64,000 nt of DNA, from contig OZ023273.1 in the NCBI GenBank assembly GCA_964007475.1, positions 39,309,525 through 39,373,524 of the forward strand. Direction: 5' to 3'. Each line of letters opens with the position of its first letter. Positions within the stretch are counted from its first letter, which is position 1. Source of the DNA: Hybos culiciformis. Lineage: Eukaryota > Arthropoda > Insecta > Diptera > Hybotidae. This document shows, piece after piece, positions 25,101-40,000 of the stretch. A program made the translations under genes and the position numbers. Under the pieces are notes generated by a model. That model did no database searches and was not told where the DNA came from. It saw nothing but the letters and a program-made list of their open reading frames with translations.

Positions 25101-28100
25101 AAAATGTACGAAAAAAAAAACTGCAAATTGCTACCACCTGTCGTTGTCATTTTTAACAAATAGGTTTCAGTTTTTATAACATTTTTGAAACTTTTAATGA
25201 TAATTAGTTTTTCGAATAAAAAAATTAAAAAAAACCGGAAAATAAGCTCATTGCGCAACTGGTTTATTTATTTAAAAAATCTAAAATTAATTATTATTCA
25301 AATTTTTAGTTTATTAATTTCTTTCTGTCACCGAAACCGATAAGAAATAACTTAATAGCAGGCTTATTTATTTTATCTTGTGTACTATGAATAATATTTA
25401 CATATAGTTTAAACTTTAATAACCCCTTGTGATACTTTAATAACCCCTTGTGATACTTAAAGCTCGGTAAAGACACTTACTTCACAAAACCTAATAAAAT
25501 GTAGAAATTATTTAATTAAAATTAAAAAGAAAATTGTTGAACAAACAAGAGTTTTTTAACCAATATCTAACTAATATCTCCAAGAATATCTCCGAAAGAA
25601 CAGCGTTACATTTTCTTTACAAAAATGCTGTACTAGAACTTTTATAACATTTTAATTTAAAATTTTATCATCTAAAATTTAGAACATATTCTTACATATC
25701 TTTAGCAGTATATACATGTAATATAAGTATTGTTATTTTAACAATAATGTGTATAATTTAGAAAAAAAAAAAAACTCAATAAAAAATATAAACTTTTTTT
25801 TGTTGTTGTTATTATGTGATTGATTATTCCATCGGGCATCATAAAAACTTGGTTATTTTTCACGAAAACTGATATGATTCATATAATAAATGAATGAGAT
25901 ATTTTAAAGCTCTTTCCATGAATATACATTATATTTTATATATAATATATATATAAACTTTAGACTTCTACAAGATTTTGTTTATATAAAATATACAACA
26001 AAACGCAAAGTTTAAAGTTTAAACGCCTTCAAGTTTTTTGCTGCGATACGATTTTATTTTGTTTATGATATTTCAGCATTTTATTACGACTGACTTAAAG
26101 TTTAGAAGTCACCTAAACTTTACTTATGCAAGGGGTGTTTCTGACGAAAACATTTTTTAAATTTAAATAAAAAATTAAATTCTTATTTTGATGAAAGGTA
26201 TACAACTGTCTATAATTGAAAATCAACAATAAAAATGAACTATGGATTGTAGGTATATTATATTTTTTCAAATAAACAAAATTGAATTTATAACATATCA
26301 AAACCATTTCAATGACATTTTCTCAATAGCAAAGCCGTATCTGAATATTTAAAAGAACATAATTTTTTCCATGAAAATGAAAACATATCAATTTTTTTTT
26401 TTTGTAATAAAAATATCCTTGAAAGTTTATTTTTATTATATTTTTTTTTTGTATAAATTTTTTGATGATGTTTATGTAGTTGTTGTTGATTTTAATAGGA
26501 CAAACAGCAATTTATAGATGCTATAATGATAGGGATACAAAAAGTAACACCATCATTCATTAAAAGTAAAAAGGGAGAAAATTTTTTTGTTAATAACTTT
26601 AGAAAAACATTAATCATTGAATGAACAGGAGAAAAATTTATTGCACCAACAAAAATTGTTTTAAGTATTTGAGAAGATGTGATCTAATAAGACCAGACCC
26701 ATTTTTGAGTTAAAGTTTTTTTCACTGAACACACTTGCTTATTATTTATTATTTCAATTATTATAATAAGAGCTTTATATGTACAAACATAATATTAAAT
26801 ATAATATTTTATCAAATAATTATGGATTTATTAGTTTGATATTTTATATGTACATTTTTCACATGTATTGAAGATAATGCAGACCTTGAGAATAAAATAA
26901 CATAGTTTAATACTCTAGAAATTTCCACTTGTTTCATTTATTTAAACACATTCATTTTTTCTTATGTCTTAAGCTTCAAATTGAACATCTATCACGGTGT
27001 AAGGATTTCGGTGACGATTCCGTATCTTTGTGAACAGTCCTATCAGAGAACTAAAATTTGATAATGTTTACTATACTGTACTATAAAATGTATTATATAA
27101 AAACGAAAATATTTTCTGATAAAGCTAGGTCACTTTCAAATTCAACCAATCGCATTTATTTCAGTGTGATATTTTACTAACTTACTTATATCATAAACTT
27201 TTTAACTTTTGATAACTTTTGAGTGCCTTTTTTCAAGTCCCGATTGAAAATATTTTTGTAATATATATAGAAAAAAAAAAAATAAAAATAAGTATGTATA
27301 TAAAAAAAAAAAGAATGAAATTCTTTAGCGAATAAAAATATAGAAACCCCTCGTATAAATTCTTAATGTGCCCTAAGGATGGTCATAAAAATTTACGAAG
27401 GAAAAAAATTTATATAAATATTTTTTAATGAGAAAAACTTTGTTTATTTTTCTCATAAATTAATGATATAAAAAAAAAAGTTTTTTATTTATTTTTTTAA
27501 GCAATAATTAAAAAGTATAACAAACTTAGATATTTTTACGTTTTCGTTTGCCATTATAGATACGCCATTATTGTTGTTTTTATTTTTTATCACAAATACC
27601 TAACTTTATGTTATGTAAAATCTATTTCAAAGATATTAGACTTTTGGGCGCCAATTATATTTAATTTGTTTATCATATTTTGAAAGAAAATTGAACGAAT
27701 TGTTTTATTTTTAATTCTAAACGTAAAAACAAGTTTTATTTTTAAAAATTTTATTTTTTAAATAAAGAAATTTGTATTACAAAATATCTATTTTACGTTA
27801 CTTGATTAAAATGACAATATTACAAAAAGTTTCATTAATTTAGAAATTTACTTCGTCTCCTAGAGTGGAACTAAAATGTTCAAGCGAGAGCTTTATTTGA
27901 AGATTCTTTAAATCCGCCGAATAATTCGATAATTTTTTTTTTGCAAATTCAAGAATATTTCGATACAAATTCATATTATTGAAAATGCAATAATCAACAT
28001 TATAAATTTAAAATAACATCACACTTAGACTTAATGCATATTATGTCTTTCCAACATGACACTGATTTCCCTTTACTAAAAATGTACATTTACATATTTA

Positions 28101-29311
28101 AAAAAATTAAAAAAAAAATTTTGGTTAAGAATACTGAATATTCAATATATTAATTTAGAAATAAATCTTCTCTGCGAAAAGTAATAGTAATTAAATGTTA
28201 TGCTGATTGATGAATATTCTGCCAAAAATATTATGGATGAAAATGAAAGACATTAACAATTCACATATTTTTTAAGGCACAATATAAATTCATTACAAAT
28301 GTCATTTATATTATTTCGCATTTTTTCTTGTTAGATAATAAGTGATGCAATTAAAAATTTGATTTAACTGTTCTTAAATTAATAACAAAATGAATCGAAA
28401 TGTTTATTTATTTAATTTATATTATTATTAAAATTTTTGAAAAAAAAGTGTATGTATGAAATATAATATAAACGTTCTATAATCATTGTTTCTTTAAATT
28501 AAGTTTCAGCAATATTCAAAAATTGTGATTTTGTTTTTAACTAAGTTGAGACTTATAAAATCTAATTACATTATTAAAAACAATCAACATTGAAACAGAA
28601 TCACTATTTTTGGAAAACATTTTAATTTTTATTTCAAAAAACCTCTAAACAACTATAGTAAAACTTTCGATCAATTGGTAATAGGTGGAAAATATTTATT
28701 TTTTTAAAAATTATTTGACATTATTTAATTTGAATTATTTTTCTGTATACCCGAATATTCATTATTGTTATAGGTACATATTTCGAATGAGGAATTTATG
28801 ATATATTATTTCTGAATATTAATTTTGACTCACATAGATTTTTATTTCAATCTTCTTTACAATGATAAATACCGGAAATTTGTTTCAAAAATGTTTCTTT
28901 TAACATAAGTATTTATTAGGGCAACATTGAAAATAATCTTAATTTTTATTATTCATTAGATTGTTATACGTTTGATTAAAGTTCATGCATTGCATATAGT
29001 TTGATCTGTAAAATTTTGAAATTTTAAATGGAACTAATCTGAAAAATTTTTGAATTTGATTTAATAATATAATTTTTTTTGCAATAGAAAAAATCGTGTG
29101 CTAAGTTGAGGTTTAGAAAATGTCAAATAAATATTGAAGATTTAAATCAGCAAGTGAATCAAGTGATCAAGTGATGGATCGTGAATTTACATTCATTCGA
29201 GAAATAAATTATACTTTTTGATGCCAGAAAAAAAAAATTAAAAAATATCAATTAAACAACACAAACATACTTAATTCAAGTGAAACAAAATTGAAAAATT
29301 AACACAAATTC
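22140..29311. other. AT-rich non-coding stretch
   Basis: About 7.2 kb without a supported gene. Visible items are a small hairpin near 22234-22254 (cagact...agtctg), a 21-base tandem duplication at 25414-25458, a TA-rich run near 25930-25955 and numerous A or T runs. The one frame at 26113-26307 (minus) has no recognisable content. Confidence 0.7.
25414..25458. repeat. 21-bp perfect tandem duplication
   Basis: The 21-base unit beginning ctttaataaccccttgtg occurs twice head to tail at 25414-25434 and 25435-25455, with no mismatch, plus a 3-base start of a third. It looks like a recent slippage or repair duplication. Confidence 0.95.
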
Positions 29312-29388
29312 CAGTCCGAGGTGGGAATCGAACCCACGACCGAACACGCCGTAGGATAATGGCAATACCACTACACCATGACGGCCGA
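29312..29388 (-). repeat. tRNA-like sequence, probably a SINE head or tRNA pseudogene
   Basis: On the minus strand an internal RNA polymerase III A box (tggtgtagtgg, 29368-29378) and B box (ggttcgattcc, 29324-29334) match consensus and are 33 bases apart, as in tRNA genes. The T arm is perfect: gtggg and cccac around ttcgatt. However, the acceptor stem does not pair in the 7-bp register and no clean anticodon stem with a 7-base loop can be drawn. It is therefore unlikely to be a functional tRNA. A tRNA-derived SINE head or a decayed tRNA gene fits best. The sequence downstream on that strand is plain AT-rich with T runs. Confidence 0.65.
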
Positions 29389-32300
29389 CTTAGAAATAAA
29401 TAAAAAAATTTTAAAATTTTTTAATTCAGTGTGCAAGGTAATTTTTTTTTTTACTTTTACTTTATTATACTTTATAGGTGTGTTTAGTTTTTGCCCCGGA
29501 AAAGTTCTAATTCCGAATCTTATTTGCATTTTATGAATAGACGACCTAAATAAATTAAATTATTATAATTTTTTAATTCGCGTTAGCTGACCAAAAACAT
29601 AGTACATAATATATTGTAAAAGAGTTCCCTGAAAATTTACTTCAGTTCTATATATGCTCAGGAAATAATTCTTTTGGAAAAAATTATACTTAATTAGTAT
29701 TTTATGTTAATATGTTTTTCTTTTATCGTTCATTTCTTTAAAATAAAAATTCATTTTTTTTGGTTCACTTTTTAATTTTTAATACCTACAATTTATCTAT
29801 ATGAATGTATTATAAATAGCATAATATATATATGAATATATACATAAAATAATATGAATCAGATTTTTAAATTTTTTTTTCTCCTTCACAAACTGTTAAA
29901 AGATAAAAATAAAAAATAGAAAATGATGAGACTATGTCATTGAGATTTGAGAATTTTTTTTTTTTTTTAGACACATAATAATTTTGTATATTTTTATATA
30001 TTTTTTTTATCTAAATTTTTCACATATATTTTCATTTAACTCGTGAAAATCTATTCTTTTCCAGAGGAAAAAACAAAACAAAAAAAAATAAAAATGAACA
30101 TAATAAACAATTTTTTTCTGATGACAATTTTAAGCTATTTTTGAGATTTAATAATCTTGAAGATTTTTTATTTTCTCAATAATGAAAGCAAAAAAAAAAA
30201 AATAATAATTTTTTTTTTTATGGATTTTTGTTTTATGACTTGATGTGTTTTCTGTTTTTGATAAAGAAAATAAATTTGGGGTTGGCACAGTATTTTTTTT
30301 TTTATTCTGCCCTTCCATTTCTTTATTTTTTTTTTTATTAAGATTTTGTGCACGAGTAAATTTTATAGGATATCTTTTTTTTTTTTTTTGCTGAATTTGT
30401 AAATAAAAAAATACCTGAAATTTTTTAATGTTTTTTTTTTTGAAAAGAAATAATTTTTTTTTAGGGAATTCAACCTTCAATGCTTAGGTGTAAAATTCAG
30501 TTTGAAAAAAAAAAAAAAACAAACTTTATACTATGTATTAATACAGATTAACATTTTCCGTGTAGTCAATTATTCACGAAATAAAAGCTTATTAAATTCC
30601 AATCAAATTTCCTCTTTACTTTTAATATGATGGTTAAATTATAAGTATGAAGATTTTAATTCAGAGAACATCCTCGAATAGTTCTTGATACCTTTTCCTA
30701 ATAAATTTTAATTATTTGAATGAACATTGCAATTATATTAAGTCCTTGCGACATTTTAACATAAGCGTGTTTTCAAAACTTTATAGATCAATGAAATAAA
30801 AATACATTTTTATAGTAAAAGTCATTAATTAAATTTTTTGGGTCATTGTGGGTCTGATATTTATTTACAAAATTGAAAAATTACATTTGTCTAGAAACGT
30901 AAAAAAAATTTTTAAATAAATTCGATTCCCAAATGGAACAAGAATTCATTTTAAAAAAGAAAACAAACAAAAAAAAAATCAAAAACCATAATGATAAAAT
31001 ACAAGAATTTTAACTAAATTTTAATCAAACTGATATTGTTTATTCGTGTAGCAAAAGTTTCTGTTTGTGGTCTGCATTAATTTTTTTTTTGACAAAATAC
31101 GATTTGTATAATATACATGTACAGCAAATACGTGAAGAAGAAAAACATTTAATATTTTCTTTTTTAAACAATTTTTATAGTGTGATTGAAAAAAAAAAAT
31201 TTAATCAAATTTTCAAGCGTCTTAGTTTTATTTAAATCGAAATTGAAATCCCTCATATTTTGTTTTTTTTTTTTTTTTTTTTTTTATTTCTTTTGATTGG
31301 GTTTTTATTATTAAATTGGATTATAAGATCCTTAGTTTATTTTTATTTGTTATATTTATTTATATATATATTTTTTTTAAAGGTATGAAAAAAAAATGTA
31401 TATTTATAGATTTTTTTTTTTTTGTACCATGTACTGTACATATTATTTTTTTTTATATACATATGTATACGTGTTTTTATAGAAATTTGAAAATTAAAGA
31501 AAATATGCAAACAATTGCTATAAAATAATATGTATACCTCATACATTTCTAAAAAAAAAAGGAACAAAAAAAATAAAATATTAAATGGAGCAATAAAAAA
31601 GATATTTAAAAAAAAAAAAGGTTTATTATCAAAAAACAAAATGTTAAAGAAATATTTTTGTTTATTACATTTTAGAGATATTTTTATGTTGAACCCAATT
31701 TAATTGTTCATTTGGTTTGGGAATTTTGTTACAATATTTATTTATATTTTACTTTTTTTTTTAGATAAAGAATTTAATTTAATATCACCGAATTCAAATT
31801 ATAAAATTCCGAAATATGTATTTATTTTATTTATAATTTTTTGTTTTTATTTATTTTTTTTTTTTTTGAAATACTTATGTGAATAAAACAACTTTTGAGG
31901 CCGAATTAATCTTCTAAGGGTTAAAAAAAGAAAAACCTCAGTAAAGAATAAAAATTAAATAAGTAATAAATTATTAAATGAATGTTTGTTTTAATAAGAT
32001 TTTAATGTGAAATTAAGCTTGTTCTGTATACACTTAAATTGTGTTAGAGATAACTTTTAATAAAAAAAACGTTCAGAATGAAATTTTTTTTTTGAAAATC
32101 GTTGCAGTTTTTGCAGAATATAATTTTTCTGAAATTTAATTTGAATAAAACAAAATACATTGACAAGAAAGTTTGAGTCATAAACAAATTTTGATCATAA
32201 AATATGAAACAGTGAACACAATTGACTGGTAGTATTTAATATTACGTATATAGTATATCCATAATTCAACAAACTCGTAGAATTGGACACATTGATTCGA

Positions 32301-33871
32301 ACTCAATTTGTGACTTAAATATTTACTATAAACATAAAAGAATATGATATAAAGTGTTTTTCCTATTTTATACAAGCATAACTTACCTTTAGAGTTTAAT
32401 TATTTTTTTTCTGTAGTATTAGAGTTTAATTTTACTTTATTACAAAGTTTTTTTTTAATTTTTTTTTATTTTTTAAATGTTATTTGTCTTTTTTAATTTT
32501 TATATTTATTAAATAACAATTAATAAATATCCTTATCCATATAGTAAATGTTTACAATTCTTAAATTAACACTTAGCTAAATAGAGAGTTGTAATAATTT
32601 TTTAAGTAATTATATTAAAATATTTTATAATTATATAATTAATTTTAGTTGAATTATTATTTTTTTTTTGTTTTATTTATAAGTACATATTCAAATTAAA
32701 AATTTGTTAAAGATAATTTTATTTTACATTTTACATTATTCTTTAAAGATATTTTATTTTTATATTATTTTAAAGACAAATAGGACGGTTGCAGTGTTAA
32801 AAAATTAACAACAACGAAAAAAAAAAAAATTAAATTAAATTTAGTAAATAAATGAAAATTTATTTACGTTTTCTCATATAATGTTAACAAAATAAACAAG
32901 AAATAATTTTAATTTTAATTTTTTATAAATTATTTTGCTTATTATTTTCTTTAGCTTTTTATTTAATTTTTTTAATAGCTCACAACCACTCGAGAGATTT
33001 GCTTGTGAATCTTTATTATTATTATTTTTTACATTATTTTTGATTTCTTCTCTTTATATTTGTTTGCTTGTCAAATAAGAATTTGTTTTATTTCATTAAA
33101 AGTTTTCAGTAATATTTATTTAATTTTAATTTTCTGGTAATTCTCTTTAATGAATTAAATTAATATTATCTATACAATAAAAATTTATAATTTTAAAATA
33201 AAACAAAAAATTTTTTTTTTTTTAAATATTAGTTTAATTTAATGATTTTTTTATTTTATTTATATTTTTTAAGAACACAACCTTAATTTATTCTACTATG
33301 TATATATGTCTTTTTAATTTTTATTAATATTAAGTTTAAAATATTATTTATAATATTTTATATTTACATTTATTTATTTATTATATAATTTTAATTAATT
33401 TTGTGCAACAAATTTTCACAACTCTTCTTTCAAAATGATTAAATATGATTTATGTAAATTTACTAATTTTTAATTTTTTTTTTTTTTTTTATATATTTAG
33501 TAATTCAATAATATTTTCATATTATATATTTCTTATTCATATAAATGTAGAAGATGCTTAAATTCTCTTAAGAAATTGTTTATTATAATCTGAAAAGAAA
33601 AGAAAAAAAAATATTTATAATTAATTTATATATGTAAAATAAAATATTAGAAAAATTATGGATTTAAAATATACTTTATAGCTGCATTTATTCTAATTTC
33701 TGGATTTTCTTTAAGTCAGAATTTGTTATTGAATATTTAAGTTCTCCAATTCTAAACTTAGATTAAGATGAAATTTCAAGAAGTGAAACTTACATTGCAA
33801 CAATTTAAACGTATCTAATAATTTTTCAGTTTTTAATTCAATAGTAAAAATGTATAAAAACATATCCCTCA
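29389..33871. other. AT-rich non-coding stretch with long homopolymers
   Basis: No supported gene. It includes a 23-base T run at 31263-31285 and many shorter runs. Frames at 30148-30480 and 31316-31639 consist largely of Lys, Phe and Ile from these runs and are not credible genes. Confidence 0.7.
31263..31285. repeat. 23-base poly-T run
   Basis: Uninterrupted T run equal in length to that at 1677-1699. Confidence 0.95.
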
Positions 33872-33939
33872 CAGTTTGTTGAAATCTAATAGCTCGGTCC
33901 AATAAATTTTACCAGTTTGTCGAAATCCAATAGCTCGGT
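33872..33939. repeat. 27-bp direct repeat, 41-bp period
   Basis: cagtttgttgaaatctaata followed by gctcggt starts at 33872, and the variant cagtttgtcgaaatccaata followed by gctcggt starts at 33913. They differ at two of 27 positions and are separated by 14 bases. The patch is GC-elevated and leads into the open frame at 33906-34076. Confidence 0.9.
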
Positions 33940-34076
33940 TATTGAGAGCTACAAAACAACTGATTCATAATGACCAAACGATAAGATCAGATTCTGACTC
34001 TGATTTATGTCTAGATGATGGTAATCACAGTAATTTAGGTATTGACAATGTTCTACTCTACGTAGTAATTCTCTAA
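33906..34076 (+). other. GC-elevated patch with a 56-codon frame, no ATG start
   Basis: From after the TAA at 33903 to a TAA at 34074 the frame is open and contains the acidic, Ser-rich segment TIRSDSDSDLCLDDGNHSN. The opposite strand also has a short ATG-started frame here, so direction is uncertain. I recognise no family. It may be a remnant of a gene or transposon. Confidence 0.15.
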
Positions 34077-37000
34077 ATTGTGATCAAAAGTTTGCGTTTT
34101 CTGAAAGTTTCCATCATTGTGTTTGCTCTTCATTTTTACGTTAAAAAATTAAAATTTAATTTATTACTAAAAAAATATGAAAATACGAATTAAATTTATT
34201 TGTTATTAAAAATTTCAATCGTGCAAAAAATTTAAATCGTATAAAAGAAAAGGAATCTCACAAAATCTTAAAACTTTTTAAATAATTTTTAGAGAATAGA
34301 TATTTTGGATATTTTAATGTATAGACTTTAAAATAATAAATTTTATTTAACGTAAATGAATAATTTAAAATAAATAAGATGTCATCTCGATCATGACTAA
34401 ATTAAATTTTTATTTATTATTGAAATTCAAATAAAAGAAATTTTTATTCAAAATCCTTAGAACAATTAATAAATTTATGTTTAAAGGCCATTAAACGTGT
34501 TAAAAAGTTTTTTTTCTGTTTATATATTTATTTATTTATTTTTTTGGTCTTTTTAATGATGAAAATTTTCTTCAATCCATCAAAATTTAATTACATTTTC
34601 TCTCTCTCTATATAAAGATGATTGTAAATTATTATCTTTCTTTAAAATTAGGTTTCTATTCATGAGATTAGACTGGGTATAGAAAAAATCAAAAATTATT
34701 ATTTTTCTTCGAAGTTATTTTTTGCTTGTTTTTCTAATATTCAAAAAAAAAAAAAAAACGAAATTAAATTACTTTGATAAAGTTATAAGTAAATTACCCT
34801 CTTAACAAAATTTAATTTTGTCATTTTCCAAAAACGACAGAATACAAAAAAAAAAAAATCTCGAATTTCTTTAACAAAATTCTCATTCTTCTATATACTA
34901 CTACCATCTTAAATAATTTAATTTTCTTGTTATCTTATATTTTTGGGTATAACTTTTTATACTCTAATTTTGTTAATATTATGTTTTTTTTTTTTTTTAT
35001 TTTTTTTTGAGAAAATATAATAATTGTCCTTGTCATAGTTTCTCATCTAATATGAAAACAGAATAAAATTATTAACTAATAATAAAGACATAAACAATAA
35101 TTAATTGAGAAAGCAAACTCGACCCCTTTTCAGTTCTGTTGTTTTTTTTTCCTGTCATATATAAATGAGATAAAATGAGAAAAAGGATCGAATTATCCTT
35201 TTATTTTTAATGGTTTTTATTTTATCACACAGACATTTTTTTACACTTCTCATTCGAAATAAAATATATTTTTATAATCAAAATAATTTGTGAATATGAC
35301 ATTTATATCAAAAATTGTTTGTATTCGGCTCGGCCCAATGGTTCAATTTTATTTTCTAATAAAATAAAGACAAAAACAATGACAGGATTGACATGGTTAT
35401 ATGTTATCGTTTGAGCATTTCTTAATAAAGTTTCAAATAACATTGCGTTCTTTTAATTTTCAACATATTATCTTCGATGTAAAGTTAGTTTAATTTAAAT
35501 ATCTGAAATAACGATACGTGAGACAATTATATCTTCGACAATTATATTTTATTCCATGGAAATACATCGAAAAAGCCAGGCGCGTAAAACGCTACCTCAC
35601 TTAGATATTAAACAGTCATCAAATTAATATAAGATTGAATAGTTTATTTTAAAGAAAGAAAATCAATTACGATTTACTTTTCGCTTGATTAGAAATTTTA
35701 ATATCGATTTTTCATAATTCCGTATATGATGGCTATATACTATGTTAATTTTGGATAGGTAAATTTATATTAATAAAAATCGACTGTTTAAAGTTTACAT
35801 AAAATATTTATTTAATAATGACATCTAGCTTCAAATCTCTTAAACACCAGATGTAATTTTTTTAACACGTGCATATTTATATTTTTAAAAAAAAATTTCT
35901 TATTCCAGTGAATAAAAGATGTTTCAAAAAGATTTGGATTCGAGCCAGAATTAAATTTTCGTTATTCTGATAACGTTTCATTTCGATATAAACAAAATAG
36001 ACTGCATACGCTTACATATAAAAATCGTTAAAATCATCATAATGAGTGAGAGAGAATGTGAAAATATTATTATTGGATATAATGTATGATGAACAATATT
36101 AATTCCATCTACTTAGTTGATATATCGCACTTCGTTGTATTTTTTTTAAGGTTTTTATTTTTATTTTTTTGCATTTTGGTATTCAATTTTCTTATATTTT
36201 GTAGAACACTATATTATTATCTGACGCAAAAGCAACCATTTAATTCTTACCCATACAGGAATAAAAATTTATATACTGATTTGCATATTTTTTGTTTGAG
36301 TTATAAAATATTAAGAACTCTTCGAATGAAAATATATATTTGAATTTATTTAGAAGCAAAAAAAAAATAATGACGAAATTTTTTTTTTTTTGAATAAATT
36401 TTCTTTCAATTTGATAAATTTTGTTGATCGAAATTTTTTTTTAACTTTAACAAAAATTGTCTTGAAAAATGTTTATAACTAGAATGTCTCTCTACTTTAC
36501 AACAAAAAAAAAAAAAGAATTTAAAGACGAAGTTTTTATAAAATTGATTTTTATAAATTGCGATAAAAACATATGCTCAAATTATTTGTGCACAAAAAAA
36601 CATGCCTTTAAATTTAACATACTTGTAAGTTCTATTTATAGCCTTTTATTCCTATCACTATCATGGTTTAAAACCGCAAACTAAATTTATTAAAACAATT
36701 TTACAGAGGCTCTGACAAACCAACAAAACAATTAAGCATAAAATCTGTTCAATCGGTTTAATCTCACTTCGAACCAAATTTTTATTTATGTTTTTTAACT
36801 TTACAGAAGTTTAGAGAGACTCTTGAATTTTCAACAACTTATTTGTTCGATTTTATCCTAAGGCAAGAATAATGGGTAAAAAGTACATTAAGTATTGATT
36901 ATTCCTCTGTTTCAATTGGTTTACAAATTTAATTATTGACGTAATATATTATATGTTAAATAAGCTGGCTCTTATTTTTGTTAGTCAAAATTGGCTTAAG

Positions 37001-40000
37001 TCATATTAAAGTCGTAGATTAAGTCGCCCCTTAAAAGTTATGGTAATCATGGTAAAAATGTGAGGGATAATTTTAAATACATGTGGATCAAAATGAAACA
37101 TTAAGATTGATCCTGAACATTTAAATTTTAAAACTTCGATTCTATTAACAATGTACGAATATATATCAACAAACAATTTTGTATAATCAAGAAGCAAGCA
37201 ATTTTATCCATATTTTTGTAATTTTAATAATTCTTAAATATTAACTATTGGATTTTAAGTTTAAGGTATTAACAAAGCTTATAAGCTTATTTTTTATTTT
37301 TGAATACAATTTGAACAATTGAAGAAGATAAGTAATTTATGTAGTGCATTAACACATACAATGTGCATTACACATTACACATAAAATTTCAAAAGTCTAA
37401 GATAAAAAATTACACCTCAGATACACATTTTTGTTTCAATTAAGTTCCTAATCCTAATTATTTTTAAAAGAATTTAATTATCTTCGCAATCTTTATAATG
37501 TTATACGTTTTACCATTGTAAATATTATATAATTATAAGCGCACAAAATTTCAACGTTATGGGAAAGCTCTGTTAATTTTTCAGATAGCAGGCATTTTTT
37601 GTTGCTAAAACGCTCATTTTTACTCAGAATTGCTAAATTGTTTTTGTCTTATTAAATTTTCCATTTACTTTAGCCATCGATAATGCATACGTTTGTGTAC
37701 TACAATAGTTAACATAACTCTATACAAGCCCAAAATATTGGAAATCCAAATTTTATTTAATATTAAAATGTGAATTATAGAATACGGTAAGCCTAGACTT
37801 CAGAATGAAATTTCTTAAAGAAAAAATATAAAGATGCATTGGAGTTGAATATTCTACATTATAGGAATGTATAGGAATGTTAACTAACTTTTTAAAGAAA
37901 GTTATCCAAATACTTAAATTCTAAAGCTCCCTAGGGTTTTTTTTAATATATTAATTTTGCATGTAAACGTTGGAACAACATCTTTGCTAGTAAAATTGTT
38001 TGTCAACGAAAATATAATTTTATGATTATAACATTACGAAAATTTTATTTTTTAACAAATTTTTATTTGGCCAGAGGTTTTCTCAGAGTTCTTTCATAAA
38101 TGTGGCCATTATGGACAATTATCAGAAATTTTTATTAGAAAATGTAAAAATGCGATAATATTTTCCAATTAAAAGTTACTTTTTTCTTGTGTCCTCAAGA
38201 AATATATAAAATTACCTTTTTCAAAAAAAAAAAAAAAAAATTAATTCTCAAAGGATTATTATTATTAAAAAAAAATCCTTCTCATAATGTTTCGTTCCAA
38301 AATTTATCCCCTTAAAAGGATTATGATATTTTTGATACAGATGTATATACATGTTTCATCTTTGATATAAAAATTCAAAAAGTTAAAATGTCATTCAGAA
38401 AAATGGGAGGTCGGTTTATGACAAAATAATTTTGTGCCGAGAAAATAATGTATTCCTTTTTTTATTTTTTTTTTCTTGTTTTATTTTTCGAAGAAATTTC
38501 TTTAAGGACATTTCCTTATTCAAATAATAATCAATTCGGGAATTTTTTTTTTCAACAATTCTGGAATTATATAATATTTTAATAAATATTTCGAAAAAAA
38601 AATTCCCTCAACTCAAGTAGAAGTAATAACGAGAATAGAAGAAATTATCATTCTAATTTTAATTTAATTCCCTTAGAAGAAAAACAATTTCTGGTTATTA
38701 ATTTTTGTTATAATACAGAAGAAAATTTTTGCTTTTCCAAATCTCAGATAAGTGAATTGTATTGTCGCATAAATAGTTTCTTCTTTATAACTACATATTT
38801 GTATAACTTAGGGATTTTGTTAAATTTAAGCAAAAAAAAATTATTTAAGCTCAAATCAACCAAAATTAACTTAAAAATCCAAGTTTACTTAAAAATTTAT
38901 AAAGTTTATGTTATTCGCTTGTGTAGTTGGACATTCTTATTTCGGCAATAGGTTTATAATTAAAAAATCAAAAAAAAAGTTTAAAAACAGCTGAAAGTTT
39001 ATTCGAGCCCTTATAAATTTCTTTGAAAATGTCTTTTTCATAAGAAATACTTATTTATTTATTCTGTTTTTTTTTTTTTTTTTTTTGGTATTTTTTGCCA
39101 AGTTTGGAGGGTTTAATGGACTCATTAAAAATCTTTAAAATGTTTTCTTAATTGGGTCGCTTTTGGTAAATTATTTTATGCGTCATTGAATAATTTTATC
39201 ATTAGCTGTGTTGTATTTTTTCAAGCAAAAAATACTTAAACAAAAAAAAAATTTTCTCAAATAATTTTCTTTCTCGGATATTAACTATTTAATATGCGAA
39301 AATTTGAAATCATAAAAATTTTGTTTTGAAAATATTTTAATTTTTAGCATAAAAAAAAAAAATTTAATACATAAAAATTTGTTCTATATACATAGATTTT
39401 TTTTTTTTATATTAGCATAAATATTATAAAGTAGTATGAAAAATTTTTATTTCTTGTTAAAAATTTATAATTTCCATGTTGTAAATATGGGGGAATTCAT
39501 TACATTATTTTTATTATTTTTATTTTTATAAATCCTCAAGCTATTAAATTTATATGAAATAACATATAGAGAACAAAATTGTTTTTCATATTTGACCGAT
39601 GTAAAAGAAAATTATTACTTTTACAACATACACTGTTTGTGGTGGCTATTTTGTGAATTTTCCTTATGTTGTAGAATACAAAAAAAAAATAAGAGCATTA
39701 CAACATAAGAGTATTACAGCAATTAGTATGAAAAAAAATTTTTTTTCTTGTTAATTTGTAAAAGCTTATATTTTCTTAGGCATTTAGTTTAACCTTCAAA
39801 TATTTCAATTTGTAAATATTTGAAAAAAATATGTATTTATTACTTATGCCTAAATCACTCTTGTTGATTCTCAAATGCCGTCTTTTTCTTCTAGACATTG
39901 GCCAATCTAAATGGTTAACTTTGATAACATATAACACTCTATACTTCTTGTTCTGTGAGTTGATTAAAATAAATAATTGCTGTATTATTTATATGGAATG

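Noticed and set aside
29312..29388. Functional tRNA gene
   Set aside because: A and B boxes and the T arm are good, but the acceptor stem has only scattered pairs and no clean anticodon stem-loop is present.
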